Positions 33,801-46,900 of a stretch of 64,000 nt of DNA are shown here, piece by piece. A model generated the notes under the pieces. That model was not told where the DNA came from. It did no database searches and was given only the letters and a program-made list of their open reading frames with translations. The stretch lies in NCBI GenBank assembly GCA_037447605.1, contig CM074808.1:1992734-2056733 (forward strand), read 5' to 3'. Positions within the stretch are counted from its first letter, which is position 1, and every line of letters begins with the position of its first letter. The position numbers and the translations under genes are program-made. The stretch comes from Zygnema circumcarinatum. Taxonomy: Eukaryota > Streptophyta > Zygnematophyceae > Zygnematales > Zygnemataceae.

Positions 33801-36800
33801 CAGGGGCCCTCCTGTTAGCACGGGCAGGGGACTTGGCTCTCCTTCATGTCAGCTTTTTTGGGAGCCCAAAGGTCCTTTCTCAGGCCTTTATTCCTCTGCA
33901 GGATAGGCAAGGTCCGTCGGCAAGCTCGAGTAAGGCAGCGAATCAGGAGGATTCTGCAGCTCGCAAGGGTGGAGGAAGTTATTTTCACAGTCAAAGTATG
34001 GTTGATGGTGAGCCAGGGAGTGAGCAAATGGATGGAAATGGGCGGCAAGAGAAAGAAGGCTTTGATTTGCTGCTAAAGGCTGCAGATGTGGAGGCAGGTC
34101 TGTACCATCCCCAAGCAGGGTTTGTCGAAGCAGCAGTACAAGAAGGAGAAGACATGGACGACCATGGGAGGGCAGGGATCACGAGTGCTGACCCTCCCAT
34201 TATTGTTGCATGGAGCTGGGAAACTTCGCCCAAAACCAAAGGGCCATCAGTGCTTGTGGTGGCTACTGATGCGGGAGCCATTCACAGAGTTTATCTGTCG
34301 CAAGATGACGCTATGGCTGGGGTGAACATGGCTGAGAAAACACATATGAGGATTTTGCCGGCGTGCTATCAAGGGGCAGCCTGCAGCTCCCTTCTGTGCC
34401 TGAGAGAAGGCCACGTGCTGGCCATCGGAGACATGGGAGATGGTCATTTGCTGCATGCTGAGTCGAATGGGAGTCTTGCTCCCAAAAGTTCATTGCAGAA
34501 TATTGCTCCGATATTTGACTTTGAGTTGGTGGACTACGACGGAGAGAAGCAGGACCAAATGGTTGCTTGCTGCGGAGCGAACAAGGAGGGCTCGCTCAGG
34601 ACGATCCGCAACGCCATCAGCGTGGAGCAGCTGCTCGTGTCCCCTCCCACATTTCTGGGCATCACTGCCACGTGGCCCTTACGGATACGGCGATCTGACC
34701 CGTATCATTCACTGCTTGTGATGTCCTTTCTAGAGGAGGTGAGTAGGACAAGCTTGTTTTGGTTACTCTTACCGTTATCTTTGCACTCGCTTGCCAGAAT
34801 GCACTTGTTATGAACATTGTAATTGTTATTGCCTTACCTCATAAAATGCACCTGTGGTGTGAGCAGACTCGAGTACTTTCTGTCGGGCCAAGCTTCGATG
34901 ACAGAACCGACACAACAGGCTTCAATTCCGGAGCATCCACTTTAGCTTGTGGCCGAGTGGAAGACGGCTGGCTAGTGCAGGTCTGTGCAGCAGAAATCCG
35001 GATTTGCGCGCCGGCAATAGAGAGCAATTCGCATGTCCCCTATGTCTCCTCGTGGGCCCCTCCCACTCTGGCAGAAGGAGGAGGCATCCGAGTTGGAGCA
35101 GTGGCTCAGGGAGTGATTCTTGTCGCTCTCTCACGCCTTGGTTCGCTGCTTCTCCTGGGAACAGAACTGGGTTCTGATGGTTTACGCCATGTGCTAGAGC
35201 TACAGAAATGTCAGATAAATGCAGAAATCTCCTGCATTGCCATCCCCCAGGAGGAGAAGGATGAAGAGGAATTGCCCGAACGAGGTTCTGTGGACCCCAC
35301 TAGTCAGATCGGAGTATCGACGAGGAGTTCAAGTTTTGTGGAGAATGGTGACCATGTCCTTGTGACCAGGGCCGGAGTTGGAAGGGTTTGTATAGTTGGA
35401 ACTTATCAGCCGTCTGTGGAGATTTTGTCGCTTGTACCTGGGGAGGCTTTTCGCACGCTTGCAGTTGCTCCATTAGCCCAAACATCGCCTATCGGCCCTC
35501 CGCAGGGAGGGTGCATCCCGGAGAGTGTACAGTTGATACAGGTCGACCACCTCTACGTTTTAGTGGGTCTTCGCAATGGGATGCTGCTCCGTTACCAGTG
35601 GTCTGCCTCTGCTCTTCAAACCTCAAGTGTTCTGCGCAAGCACCCTGCTCCTATCAGTTCCAAATCTCCTTCAGCTATTCCACCATCTGGACCACTCTCA
35701 ACTCCCTCTTTTATGCACCCATCAGCACAACCGACGATGGACGGGAGGACAGAGAGCCTTTTAACGTCCAGCAAAACCACAAGCCTAAGTGGGAACCGGG
35801 AGCGAGCAAACCTGCATCTTGTAGATGTCCGACGAATCGGAGTGTCCCCCGTGTCTTTGGTCCTATTGAAGACTTCCTTATGCTCCGATGTGGTAGCTTT
35901 AAGCGACAGGCCATGGCTTCTACAAGTAGTGCAGCATCGGCAGCGGATCGCGTACACGCCCATCTCTTTCCGCGCCTCGAGCCATGCAACGGCGCTCAGC
36001 TGTGCGGGATGTCCATTGGGCCTATTGTTTATCGCCGATTGCTGCTTGCATCTTGTAAAACCTCTCGCTCTTCCATAACCTCGCATAAAGCTGCCCTCCT
36101 GATCGCCTTCCAAGTAAATGGATACCGTAGTCTCAATGCAAGTTTCCTTTTCGCTCACTCTGTGCTCTTGTTAAGGGCATGCACTACTGGTTTACATTCT
36201 TGTCATCAAACAGAGAGTGCCTCAACTTCGTAGGGTCGTTTTTGATTTTCCAGGTGGAAATGGAGCAATCCAAACGGCTGAGTGTGCAGCAAATTCCAGT
36301 GGGCCGCACCCCTCGGCACGTGGTCTACCATTCCGCATCGAAATCTCTCATCCTCATATGCGAATCCGTAGGGCAGCGCGGTGAACCTCCCGTGTGTGAG
36401 ATCCGCTGCCTCGATCCTGTGGGGGGGCGGGTCCATTTTGTGTACAAATTGGACGCGGGGGAGCTCGCCCTCTCCATTCAACTATGGCAGCCCCGGGACG
36501 AGCAGCTTGTGGCTGTGGGCACCGGCCCATCGGCTGCCAGACCGTTCCTGCCGCATGACGCTGACGAGTCACTCAGGTACAGGGTCTCTGAGTGTTCTCC
36601 TGTAACTTGAATCATGCACTGATTTGAGCATTTGGGCACTTGCATTATATGAGTGCGGAGAAAGAGCTGCCTTTGGATGAAGGCAGCAACCTTCTGCAAC
36701 ATACTTGGATAGGGGTGCAGCATCCAAACATGCAAACTGGCAATAGGATCTCTGAGAAGTTTGATGTCCTGGTAACTCATAGTCCAGCTCAAGTCCAAAG

Positions 36801-39755
36801 ACCATTTGGAGGACAAGCTCCAGTACTCCCTTTGCGCCTCTTGACAGCCCATTTTTTGCTGCAGAGGCCGACTGCTGATTTTTCGCGTTAAGTCGAAACT
36901 CTTCTCCGTTCGGTCAAGGAATGAGCCGGCTTCCCCTGCTCCCGAAGCCCCGCTTTCGGCCCTTTCGGGGCCTGGTAGCAGCTCTGCTGTTTCCTTGGGC
37001 ACATTTGCAGCATCAGCATTGTCGTCCGAGCCCTCGCCCTCCTGGGGGTCATCTGGCCGGATGAAAGGAAACCTCGCTATGAGGGAGACATTTGAGGGTT
37101 GGTCTCGTGAAAGGTCGGAAGGCGTGGGCCACAACGTAGACAGAGAATTAACTCAAGAAGGGGAGGCAGAGAGAAGTAGGAATTCAGAAGAATCTGTACA
37201 GGCTGAAGGAAGCTGGGAATTACAACTGCACATTTCATTTCACCACGTATCGGGACCTGTCATGTGCCTATGCACCTATCTTGGAATCTATCTTCTGGCT
37301 GGTGCAGGCAATGCTGTAAGTAGTGTGCTTTTCGCCCATCTCCGTCATGCTCATTTGGTCATGAACGTCACAATTGCATCCTCGCGGTAGTTGTAGAAAA
37401 GATGGAGGAGGCTTAACGCTGCTTCGTCTGACTGTATACCGAAAGTTTTGCATTTGCGTGCTAAGACAAATGTTAAGGTTCAAAGAATGACGGTTGCCGG
37501 ATTGGTTGCAGTTGGTTGTATTGAGTATGGTTCAAGATGAGAATGGACGGCAGCGGCTGAAACGTATGAGTAAAGCCATGACTCGATTTGGGATAACATG
37601 CATTTCGACTCACCTGACTCGAATCGCAGTCGGCGATTGCCGCGATGGAGTGCTGCTCTACGCCTACCGCGAGGTGCCCATCTGCCCGAGCCCTTTGGAG
37701 ACCCCACTTGATGCAACGGGGCTCTGAGCGAGCATACTTCTGATTCTGGGTACATTTTCAGTGGCCTAAGCCTCTCTCATTTTCAAGTGTGTTGCACTGC
37801 AAGGGCAGGATGCAGGCCTGCTCGAGCTGCTTCTGTGCGACCCCGCGCATCGCCTCGTGGCGGACTGCGCCCTCCTCGACCCGGACACAGCCATTGTGAC
37901 GGACCGCTATGGCAATCTCTGCTCCCTCACTGCCTCTTCGGGGCCCGAAGGTACACACACAGCTCCTATCTAAGTCAGCTTGTATGAGTTTTGACTTTCT
38001 TCCACCCTCTTGCCTCCGCTCATTTCTCTGCTTAAAGTCCTTCAGGGTCGTCTTAATCGTGGAAAAGGAGACTGAAAGGAAATATAAATTGATATCCTCA
38101 GGGGCCTTTTGTCGCGGTTGGGCACAGGGAGTCCAAACCCTGAACGTAATCTCGACATTGGCTGCTGGTTTCACATGGCTGAAATTGCTCCTCGCATCCG
38201 CAAGGTCTGTGGTTTGCAACTTTTTTTTTTGTTTTTTGGGGTACGAGAGCAATCTGTATCGGCCGTATCATGTAGGTTTTCACAATGCGTTGGCCTGCGT
38301 GTGCATGAAGCACAGTCATGACCTGGCTCATCCTCTTCTGAGCCTGTGTATTGAGAAACCTCATGCCTATCTGGTGTGGGAAGCATGTCTTACCCTCCTT
38401 TCTCTCCGCATTTTGTCTCAAGGAAAGAAATTCTCCGCAGACCCCGTCTGTTTCTCTAGCTACTTCTTTAACTTCTGTCCCTCTATACGCATGCGGAAGT
38501 GAAGGGACTGAATTGGACAAGACTCTGTTCATAACTCTAATTCGTCATGCTGTCGCTCTCTGCAACCGTGCAGGGCTCTCTCGCTTATAGAGCGCCAATG
38601 GAGGACATGAGAGAAGAGCCGTACAAGAGCCTTTCTGCAGTGCGAGCGAGCAAGCAGTCCAGTGCTTCGACCGTCCTGGTTGCAGCCACCATGTTGGGCT
38701 CTGTCGTCTTCTTCCTGCGCTTGACACGGTATCGTTTTGGTTCTCTGTATTTCAGTACATGCCTTGCCCGAGTAGTGCTTTGCCAACTTGTGTGAGACAA
38801 ACAGAGAATGTTTGACATAAGTCATTTAAGAAACTAAGTTCAACTAAATTTGACTAGACTTAGTCTTGGTTCCTAGAGTTTGCTGGGTTCGCCAGCGGCG
38901 ATTCACAGCAGAGTGACTTGAAAAAATGGACCGTGATAAGTTTTGGAGTGTGCAAACGTAGAGAATTTGTTTGTTTTTAGGCTGGTCTTAGAACAACTAC
39001 AGGTTCTAAAACTGACATGAGGAGCATTTTTGTTGTGAAAGGATGTTTCGGGTTACAGCATATTTTGGTTTTTACTCCCATGCCAGTTAATGCCTTCTAT
39101 GGTTTAGATGAGATTCGTTGGTTGGTTGGCTAGCAATGCGGCGATTGAGCAAGAGGCGCGAAGCGCTACTTAGTTCCGAAAACCGCTCTGCATGATTGAA
39201 ACTATGGGAGAGCTTGTGGATGCAGGGAGGAGTACGAGCTTTTAGGAGCAGTTGAGCGGAGAGTGGCGGCCTATCACCTGACCTCACCGCTTCTCGGCAA
39301 CGATCACGCTCGTTTTCGTTCCAGAGGCTCCCCTGTATGCAATTCATCATTCATGCGAGATTACCTTGTCATAAGTTTCTGACAATCCTTTCAGTTTTCT
39401 CGTGGTTTGCTATTGTTGGTCACACAAAACTCATTAACTATCACCTTGATCATCTTCAAGAAGGGGCTGCTGACTCCCCGTGTTGAGTCTGTGACTGCAG
39501 CCAGGAGTGGCCCGAGTGCTCGATGGAGACATGCTTGGGCAGTTCTTAGAGCTCACTATGGCCCAACAGCAGATGGTGCTCTCTAAGCGTCTGAGCCGCC
39601 CCCTTGAGCCGGGCGAGGGGGGCGGAGGGATGGACTGCGGCAGCCGCCGCTGGCAGCGGCTCGCGTGGGAGGGGGGGGAGGAGGAGGAGGTGGCGGACCT
39701 CCCCCTTGAGACGGTGCTGCGTCTGCTGGAGAGAGTCCACCATTCCATAGGCTGA
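30829..39755 (+). CDS. MMS1-N / CPSF-A family protein (DDB1, SF3B3 and CPSF160 relative)
   Basis: Sixteen exons all join in phase: 30829-30957, 31459-31593, 31761-31840, 32084-32164, 32538-32625, 32865-33040, 33658-34738, 34867-36054, 36254-36576, 36865-37315, 37512-37673, 37809-37950, 38128-38204, 38574-38728, 39226-39334, 39501-39755; about 1543 residues. The N-terminal half is the MMS1-N type beta-propeller region (for example VVLQAIVGHIRHP, LVFGTIIDLKLLPWN, DVVALSDRPWLL). The CPSF-A region includes LTRIAVGDCRDGVLLYAYRE, DPAHRLVADCALLD, AIVTDRYGNL, WFHMAEIAPRIRK and ARVLDGDMLGQFLELT. From memory the closest match is the plant single-copy CPSF-A-like protein (Arabidopsis At3g11960) rather than canonical DDB1, SF3B3 or CPSF160. 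Family members scaffold ubiquitin ligases, splicing or 3'-end processing complexes; the role of this paralog is not established. A long acidic/low-complexity insertion (around residues 190-290) interrupts a propeller blade. Intron 2 appears to use a GC donor (after 31593). Confidence 0.9.
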
Positions 39756-41066
39756 CCTAATAAGGCACACTGGGAGGAAGGGTGGGGGAAAAGGTCCTTT
39801 AGCTTTAGCCATTTTGCCTCTCGCTGTGATTGCCAGGCCAGAGGGCCACTCATGCTTGCGTGGCAGGTGAGAGAATAAGGAGGTGCGCTGGCTACTGGAG
39901 TGAGAGCGGTGCTGCACTCAGCAATGGCAGCCACACAAGTGCAGACCTCTCTCAGCTTGTAGATGAGGAGGTGCAGATGTACATACAGACGTCGTTTTGT
40001 ACAGGGGACAGTGTTCAATTCATAGGCTCCTTCCGAAAAAAGAATTCCAGAAGCCGAAGCAAAACACGTGCTGCACACTTCACTTTGCTGACGGAAGAAA
40101 GCCCAGTCTTCGCCCTCTTTTCTTTCCAATACTTGTTTGAATCCGCGGAGGCCAACACACAAGGCTGTCGGAATTTAACTTCCCAATAAACAAGATACCG
40201 CCAGCACGATTCTTTGCCGACCATTCAGCGCTGTAGTAGATTGGGAGCACGGGGAGTTCCATGCAAAAGTGGTCTTCTTGCATTCCAAAAATGAAAACAT
40301 ACCAAAGGCAGCTTTCACTTGTCACTCACAGAATTCGTCCCTTCCAGCCGGGGCTGCATGCAGCCCGCCGCTTTCCGCCTCAAGGGCGCGCGCTTCGACT
40401 GCTTCCTTTCCCTACTTTCATTGTCCTTTTTTCTTTGTCTAGGGTTTAGAGTTAGCCAGGCAGGCGCCATCTCTCAGGCTATAGCGGGCGGGCGGGCGTG
40501 ACGCGGCGCTGACGCCATTTTTCGTCATTGGGCCGTTCGTAACCTCTGTAGGACCCTCTTTTGGTTGCGGAAAAAGCCGTTTTCAGCACGATTCGAAGGG
40601 CGTTTTCAGTAGCCTTCACTTGCGTTTTTCACAATTTTGTTGTCTGAAACCCCCTAATAACCTTGAAAAAAGACGTAGGGTTTTGCTCAAGGAGATGTTT
40701 CGAAATTAGTACTTTTAATTTCGCTTTCAAAATGTATAACGCGGGAGACAGGTACTAGTTCCGAACTCAACTGGTCCCTGGCACCGCGGGCAATCCCCGG
40801 AGGGGTTCAGCGCTCACCTCCGACTCCGAACCCTCGAATTCTTTTTCAAAAAAATTGGGCGCGAAAAAGCAACGCCGTACGGAGGGGTGGTAACCCGTAC
40901 AGTACTTTTTACTGTACAGTACTGTACTGTACAGTACATGTGATTGGCCGTACGGTACGGTACCGTACCGTACGGCGGTCCCAAAAGGAGTTCGGGCCCT
41001 GGCGCGCCACTGCTATGGCGGGCAGTCGCCTGCGCTGCGCGCGGGAGAGGGGGAGGGGCGAAGGCC
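39756..41066. other. Intergenic spacer upstream of TAF11
   Basis: No supported gene. Open frames are shadows or low complexity. The distal half (40440-40530) is GC-rich. The proximal 170 bp before TAF11 holds the hairpin and palindrome cluster listed separately. Confidence 0.5.
40897..40975. repeat. Hairpin and 28-bp palindrome of GTAC-based repeats upstream of TAF11
   Basis: GTACAGTA at 40897-40904 is the exact inverse of TACTGTAC at 40910-40917, with a short T-rich loop. It runs on into further CTGTACAGTACTG copies. A second, perfect 28-bp palindrome built from CGTACGGTAC and its inverse occupies 40948-40975. The palindrome ends 91 bp before the TAF11 start codon. Confidence 0.85.
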
Positions 41067-43117
41067 ATGGCGGCCGTGCCCGACGACGACTATGACGAGG
41101 AGGACGAGGACGAGCTCGGTGCTCCTTTGCCAGCGAAGGCTCCGCCGCGCAGCGGGGGACACGCGGGGGCGGGAGGGGAGGCCTCGGCAGGCGCGAAGGC
41201 AGGGGCCAGCAAGGGAGGCAAGGGAAAATCCAAGCGTGCGACTGCCGCTGTGCAGAGCAAGAAAGGGAGCTCCAAGGCAGGGCAAGGAGGGGCGAAGAAT
41301 CGGGGCAGCTTGGATGACCTTGCGGAGGAAGGCGAGGATGAGGTGAAAGAGGGCGTGGGGAAAGACGTCAACGATGAGACTGAAGTTCCAGGAACCGCTA
41401 AAGGCACGAACGCTTCAGGAAAAGAAGAGGAAGAGGATGAGGAAGAGGGGGACACTAACCTAGACCTTGATACGTCGAAGTTTCCCACCATGACCGGCCA
41501 ACAGATGCAGTAAGTCTATGGACCTCTGCTTGCAAGTGATTCATTTCGCCGCAATTTCAGCCTAGTGAACGGCCCATGTATGTTTTCTGTCTTCGTTGTC
41601 AAAGGCCTACGGTTGGTAAGCATCCTTGTGCTTCAGGAGCTCACTTAAACCATGAACCTGCTGTTGCAAATCGCATAAGCATTCTTGGAGAACCTTGTCC
41701 TGACTGCATAAGGAAACCTGCTCGCAGGGCGGTTTTGGAGAAATTCACACCAGAGCAAATGAGCCGGTATGAGTGCTATCGGCGGTCCGGATTCCAGCGG
41801 AGCACAATGAAAAAGGTAAGTCGTATGCAATCATCCCTGATGCGCTTCAAATGTTCGAGTGCATCTGAAACTTAGGTGTGTCGAATGAAGTAAATCGAAA
41901 TTGAGCTACATGGCACTAGTCCAAAAATATTTAATGTTTGGACATAGTATGGAAGACGATGATTGGACTTTATGAGGCCTTCCCTGAGACTCCGTGTATC
42001 TACATTTGCATCTCAGGATGCATGAGGAGATTCTTTGCATAACTCTGATCGGCGAACAGGTCAGGTCTGGTATTGCCCACGTATAGCAAAGTGGTCTGGT
42101 GTTTCTTAGGAACTTGAGAGGCTTGCCCAAGGTCCTTGCGGCTTTTGTGGAGAACGATTTTCAAGGCGTTAGGTAGCCACCGAACAGCAGGATCACCAAC
42201 AGCGAACTGAAGGGACTGAATGCTGAGCTTTAAAGCGCGTGACTGAGATGACGGAAGTATGGGCGCACCTTTGTAGAGTTGTGGTGCTGACAAGTACACC
42301 TAGCAGATTTCTTAGTGCTGGCCATACCTTTCACGTTCGAGGTTTGAAGGGAACTTTTTTTTAAGATTGGATACTCATGGTATGTCTTTCACCACGTCAA
42401 ACTTGCTGTCATTTTGACGGTTTATGCAGGATACTACTGCACTTCGCATGGAATGAAGTCGCAATCCTCTGACCAGATTGCATGTATTGTCGTGGTGAGG
42501 GAGCAGTTCTTGCAGATTGTGGCAGGGTGCCCCGTAAATGTACAGATGGCCATCGTTATGTCAGGCATAACAAAAATCTTCGTCGGCGAGTTAGTCGAGA
42601 TGGGTAAGCAAGAGGGGCATTCTCTTTCTGGTCTTCTTTAATGTGACATTTTTTCACAAATTTGTTTGTAGTGTGCTTTGTTGCTATGTCAGCAAGCCAG
42701 GGATCCTCGCTGAAGCAGAGTAGGACTGTTGGTTGGTGAACGCTCATCTCTTTATACAGGCAGAGTAAGGCATGAGGGGACCATGCATTGGATGCTCGTC
42801 CTTTGCTGGTCCGATGAGATTGGTCTGAACTCTGCTTCCTCATTGTTTTGGTTAAGAGCATGTTCTTGTACCTCGGTCATGACTGTTCAACTGTAGGATC
42901 CCAGCAGAATACGAACTAACGTTTGAAACGTCGATCAACTGGCTTGAGTAACTTTTTGCTTGGCGGGTTTGGTGTGGGAAATTGAACAGCCCGAGTGGTC
43001 ATGAGTGAAAGGGGCGATCATGGCCCCATTCGACCTTCGCACATGCGGGAGTCATACCGCCGACTCAAGCAGCAGGGCAAAGTGCCGCTGACAACGAAGC
43101 CCAGTTTGTTTCGCTAG
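41067..43117 (+). CDS. TAF11: TFIID subunit TAF11 (TAFII28 family)
   Basis: Histone-fold subunit of TFIID, which pairs with TAF13 and contacts TBP at core promoters in the nucleus. Four exons join in phase: 41067-41509, 41728-41815, 42507-42603 and 42990-43117, giving 251 residues. The ATG lies in GGCCATGGCGG. The N-terminal 145 residues are low complexity: an acidic start (DDDYDEEDEDE), a Lys/Ala/Gly-rich middle and a Glu/Asp-rich stretch. The histone fold begins AVLEKFTPEQMSRYECYRRS and continues FQRSTMKKFLQIVAGCP, VQMAIVMSGITKIFVGELVE. The last exon encodes GPIRPSHMRESYRRLKQQGK and ends in SLFR, as in plant TAF11. Length is near that of plant homologs (about 210). Confidence 0.95.
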
Positions 43118-43991
43118 CCTTTGCATGTGTTTCATACTAAAGCCTGCAGCTCGAAGTCGTTGGAATTTCTATTTTAGGCCTCTTTTTAGTTTTATGCCTA
43201 GACCGTGTAGAGAACCCAGAAGTTAATAAAGGGATGCCACTGTACATATGAAAGGTCTTGTTGATGGTCTCATTACGGTATTTTGAATGATCGGCTTAAC
43301 CTTTTTAGCAGGCAAGGGTGTGCAATGGAAGCATGACGTCTCCTCGGGCTTGAATGTTTTCGTAGAACGCCAAAAAGTATTTGTGCGACTGTACCGTACG
43401 GAAAAACTTGACTCTGTTGACCTTGTGTTGCTATGACAAGTCCGCGGCATGCCATGGCGTGTAACCTGGGGACGTTATCAGGGTGGGAACAAATGGATTC
43501 TGCTCTGCAAGACTTGTATGATCAACGAAGAGCATCCATGAATTGCAAGGACGTCTCCTCTAGCTATGCAAAATTCATGTCCTGCTCTAATTGCTGTTCA
43601 ACAAGCTCAAGAAATTCAATCTCGTTCCAGATGACAATCCAGCCAGAAGACAAAATCGTGGTGCCGACCACAAGCCGGCTGATGAAGACATTCCTGCTCC
43701 CTCCACACATTCATTCAGCCCTTGTTGCTGCCCCATTCGACCATGCACACGAGTGCAAGTCCTTGGAGCTATCTCTTACCATTCCTCCCCTTCTCCCCAG
43801 TGCTTGCTTGCGCTGCCTCTCCTCTCTCCTGCCCATCCATGAATCCTTCCCTTGCAAGCCTTCTCCTGTCGCCCCTGCTTCCCGCGCCTCACGTCATATC
43901 ACGTCACGTCACGGGGGGTGGTAGCAGGCGGCGAGTCCCCGCGCAGACCGTCCAGGCAGGACTCGCCGGGGAGGGGAGGGAAGGTTAGGCC
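43118..43991. other. Intergenic spacer between TAF11 and the plastid TPR gene
   Basis: 874 bp in a head-to-tail arrangement. It should hold the TAF11 3' region and the promoter of the next gene. A short ACGTCAC repeat (CGTCATATCACGTCACGTCA) lies at 43891-43911, resembling CRE/ACGT-core elements. Open frames do not look coding. Confidence 0.4.
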
Positions 43992-46900
43992 ATGGCGGCC
44001 CTCGTCTCTGCGTGCCCTCTCCTGACCGCTTTCCCGTCCACGCGGGCACTTCCTTCTACATCGCGAGGCCTTCGCCCGCGCAGCGCTCTTAAAGGGCAGT
44101 TAGGGAGGCGGACTGTCGTGGCGGATGCCGCGGCCATAGGAGCCGCACTGCTCGGACTAGGTGCTGCTGGAGCTTCGGCTATAGCTGCTGGCATGGCTGT
44201 TGGAGATGGGAATAGGAGGGATTCTCTGCAATGCGTTCGCAAGGGAATGTTTCTTTTTACACAGGTGCGGTTGCAGGACGCCCAGCTGGTCGGGGGCATG
44301 TGCACTTGACTGCGCCTGTGATAAAGAAAGAGTACCTTGGAAGGTGGTTTTTTTTTTTTATTACAATATTGAGGTCATTGTACTTCTCGTGTTGCTGCTG
44401 CGGCGGAGTTTGGTGAGCAGTCGGACGTGGAGGGCTCTCTGAGGGAGTTTGACCGAGCCCTACAGCTCGACCCTTCGCAGCGTCCATGTGAGTGCAGGTC
44501 CTACCCTTTTTGTCCCTTTTTTGAAGTAGGGATGGCACAGTGGAAGATGCCATCAAGGTATTAATGTAATTCAGGGTGGTGATGTTTCGTCAGAAACATT
44601 TTTTTAGGAGAGGGCCTTGATTTCTTACGGAGGCTTACGCGTTTCGAGAAATAATCAAGCGAAACGAGTTAAACTGTTATTTTTTCAGAGGCTGTCTTTC
44701 TATGTTTTTTAGGACAAATCCGTATTGGCCTGAACTCGGGATGGGGACGAGAGTCAAAACCATAAAGCATAGTCGGCTTACTGCATTGGGACATAGAATT
44801 GCGTCATGACGTCCTACTAGTTTCGGATGAGGTAATACAATTTATTTTCAATCACTGGTACTAGAAATCTAGAAATTAGCGGTACGTGTCAAGCTTGACA
44901 GTATTCATTTCCACCTTCACCAATTTATCATTTTACTCGCAAGCCACTCTTCTGCAAGCAGTGTTTTTGAGGAATTGTTGCATTGGACAGGGTCTCTGCT
45001 CTGATGAGGTCATGTTGCTCCTCTGCAGATCTCTGGCAGCGCGGTCTCTCTCTCTACTATGCCAACAGGTGGGCTGAATCAAGCACCGTTTACATCATTT
45101 TCCTCGTCTCATTTGCAGAATTACCGGGAGAATCTCGCTTGAAGGCACTGAAACAGTCTTGCACGCAGCTGCAGACAATGGAGTGTCTTTGCAGTGCAAA
45201 TTGAATTTAGTTGCATCTTTTAATCTGCTGGAGTCAATTGGTCTGGATTCCTTGTCCTAGAATACAAATAGGTCCTCAAAATGCATTCATCAGGTAAGTA
45301 AGATATTTTTACTGATGTAGAAAATGTTAAGTTGCCCTCCTGCTCGTTGTCCTGTGTCAAAAGCTGTTGCTAAATTTCTTGAAAGAAGTATAATCAAAGT
45401 TTAGGAGGTGTTTTCGGCGATTATGTGAAGACAATACAAGACTGTGGAAACCTAAGTGTCCTCCTTGAAATATGGGTGCATTGATTGCGCACCAGTTAGG
45501 ACACTTGCACTGCTGGACAGTTTAGGCAGTTCAACTGCAGGTGCGCTTGATTTACGCCGCTGAGCGAATATGGCAGCGACTGGTTGCCAACTGGCATGGC
45601 TGAATGACTTTGTCCAACTGCAGCTGTAACCATGCTTCAGCTCTCATGTAACAGCACACCTGGGGCGCTCACCTCCGATAATCGGACAGGTTTGAGGAGG
45701 GTGCAGAGCAGTTTCGTGATGATGTGGCAGTGAACCCCAACGACACCGAAGAGGTGAGCAGACCATTTTAGACCGCACACGTCCCTGCAACAGCACGAGC
45801 TGCCAGATCATCGCCCATCCCTTATCTTCCCTTTGGTCTGGCAGGCAATCTGGTGCTTTCTTTGCGAAGCACAATACTCTTCTGCTGAAGCAGCAAGGAA
45901 AAACTTTTTGCAGGTGAAGAACCTGTACCTCTTCCTTGACTCATTGAAAAAACTTCCTTCAAACGGCCCATCAGGTTGTCGATAGCTAGTTTTTGTGTTT
46001 TGTCTTACTCCATTCAGAAAGAAAACATATTTTTCCCGGCTATTTTGCAGCATTGGAGGAAGCACGATTAGTTCTGAACCCTTTGTTCACCAAGTGCCAT
46101 TACTTCAAGATCCATTGGTTTCAAATGAGGCGTGTGCAGCACTTGCTTTCGCGTTGAATTTGTGAAGAAAAAATCTATAGCCAAACACATGGGCAGCTTG
46201 GTCCGTTTCCTCAATAGCTCATTCAGTCAGTACTGTGCTATCGCAGACTATGAGGCAGGGGAGTTGGAATGCGAAGCAATCCTTTTAAGTTGAATCGAAG
46301 CGTGGGTAGTTCATCAGGCGTTCTGCAACTGACACTGCCTCTGGCACAATGATGTGCAGGTAGGGAGAGATCCACGGCCTGTTATGAGAGCTGCTTATGA
46401 GCTCTTTCAAACAGGTGGCAGCCCAGAACAGGTACGTTTTATGTACATTTGTGATTTTGAGAGGATACGCCCCCGATATTCTTTGCTAAATAACCAGTTG
46501 GTTTCCGCTCCAAGCAAAATATTGCTCATCCATTGATCTCCTAACGTTATATTTGACAGTCATTGTCATTGATCTCGAGTGGTCGCATGCTGTGCTGATT
46601 GTTTGAAGTTATTTTCGAGAGCAAATGCAGGGGAAAAGTTGCATGCTAACTGACTTCATGCTGCTTACAGCCTCACATGAAGGGCGCAGATGAGAACCTG
46701 AGGCTCGACTCGCATTGGGGAAAGGGTGGGGCAGCTGTTGGCTGCATTGAGCAAAGACCCTGATGGACATGACGGCTTTTATGGAAGCCTCTATTTGGGC
46801 CTCTTTTATGAGGCAGAGGTGAAACTTCATGCTTTTTTTTCTACCTTGTAATGGTTCTTGAGCAATGCCCAGTGGAGACACTGGTCCATTGACTGCTGCT

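Noticed and set aside
39434-40162. 242-codon minus-strand ORF
   Set aside because: It is antisense to the final exon of the MMS1/CPSF-A gene, whose plus-strand reading is conserved.
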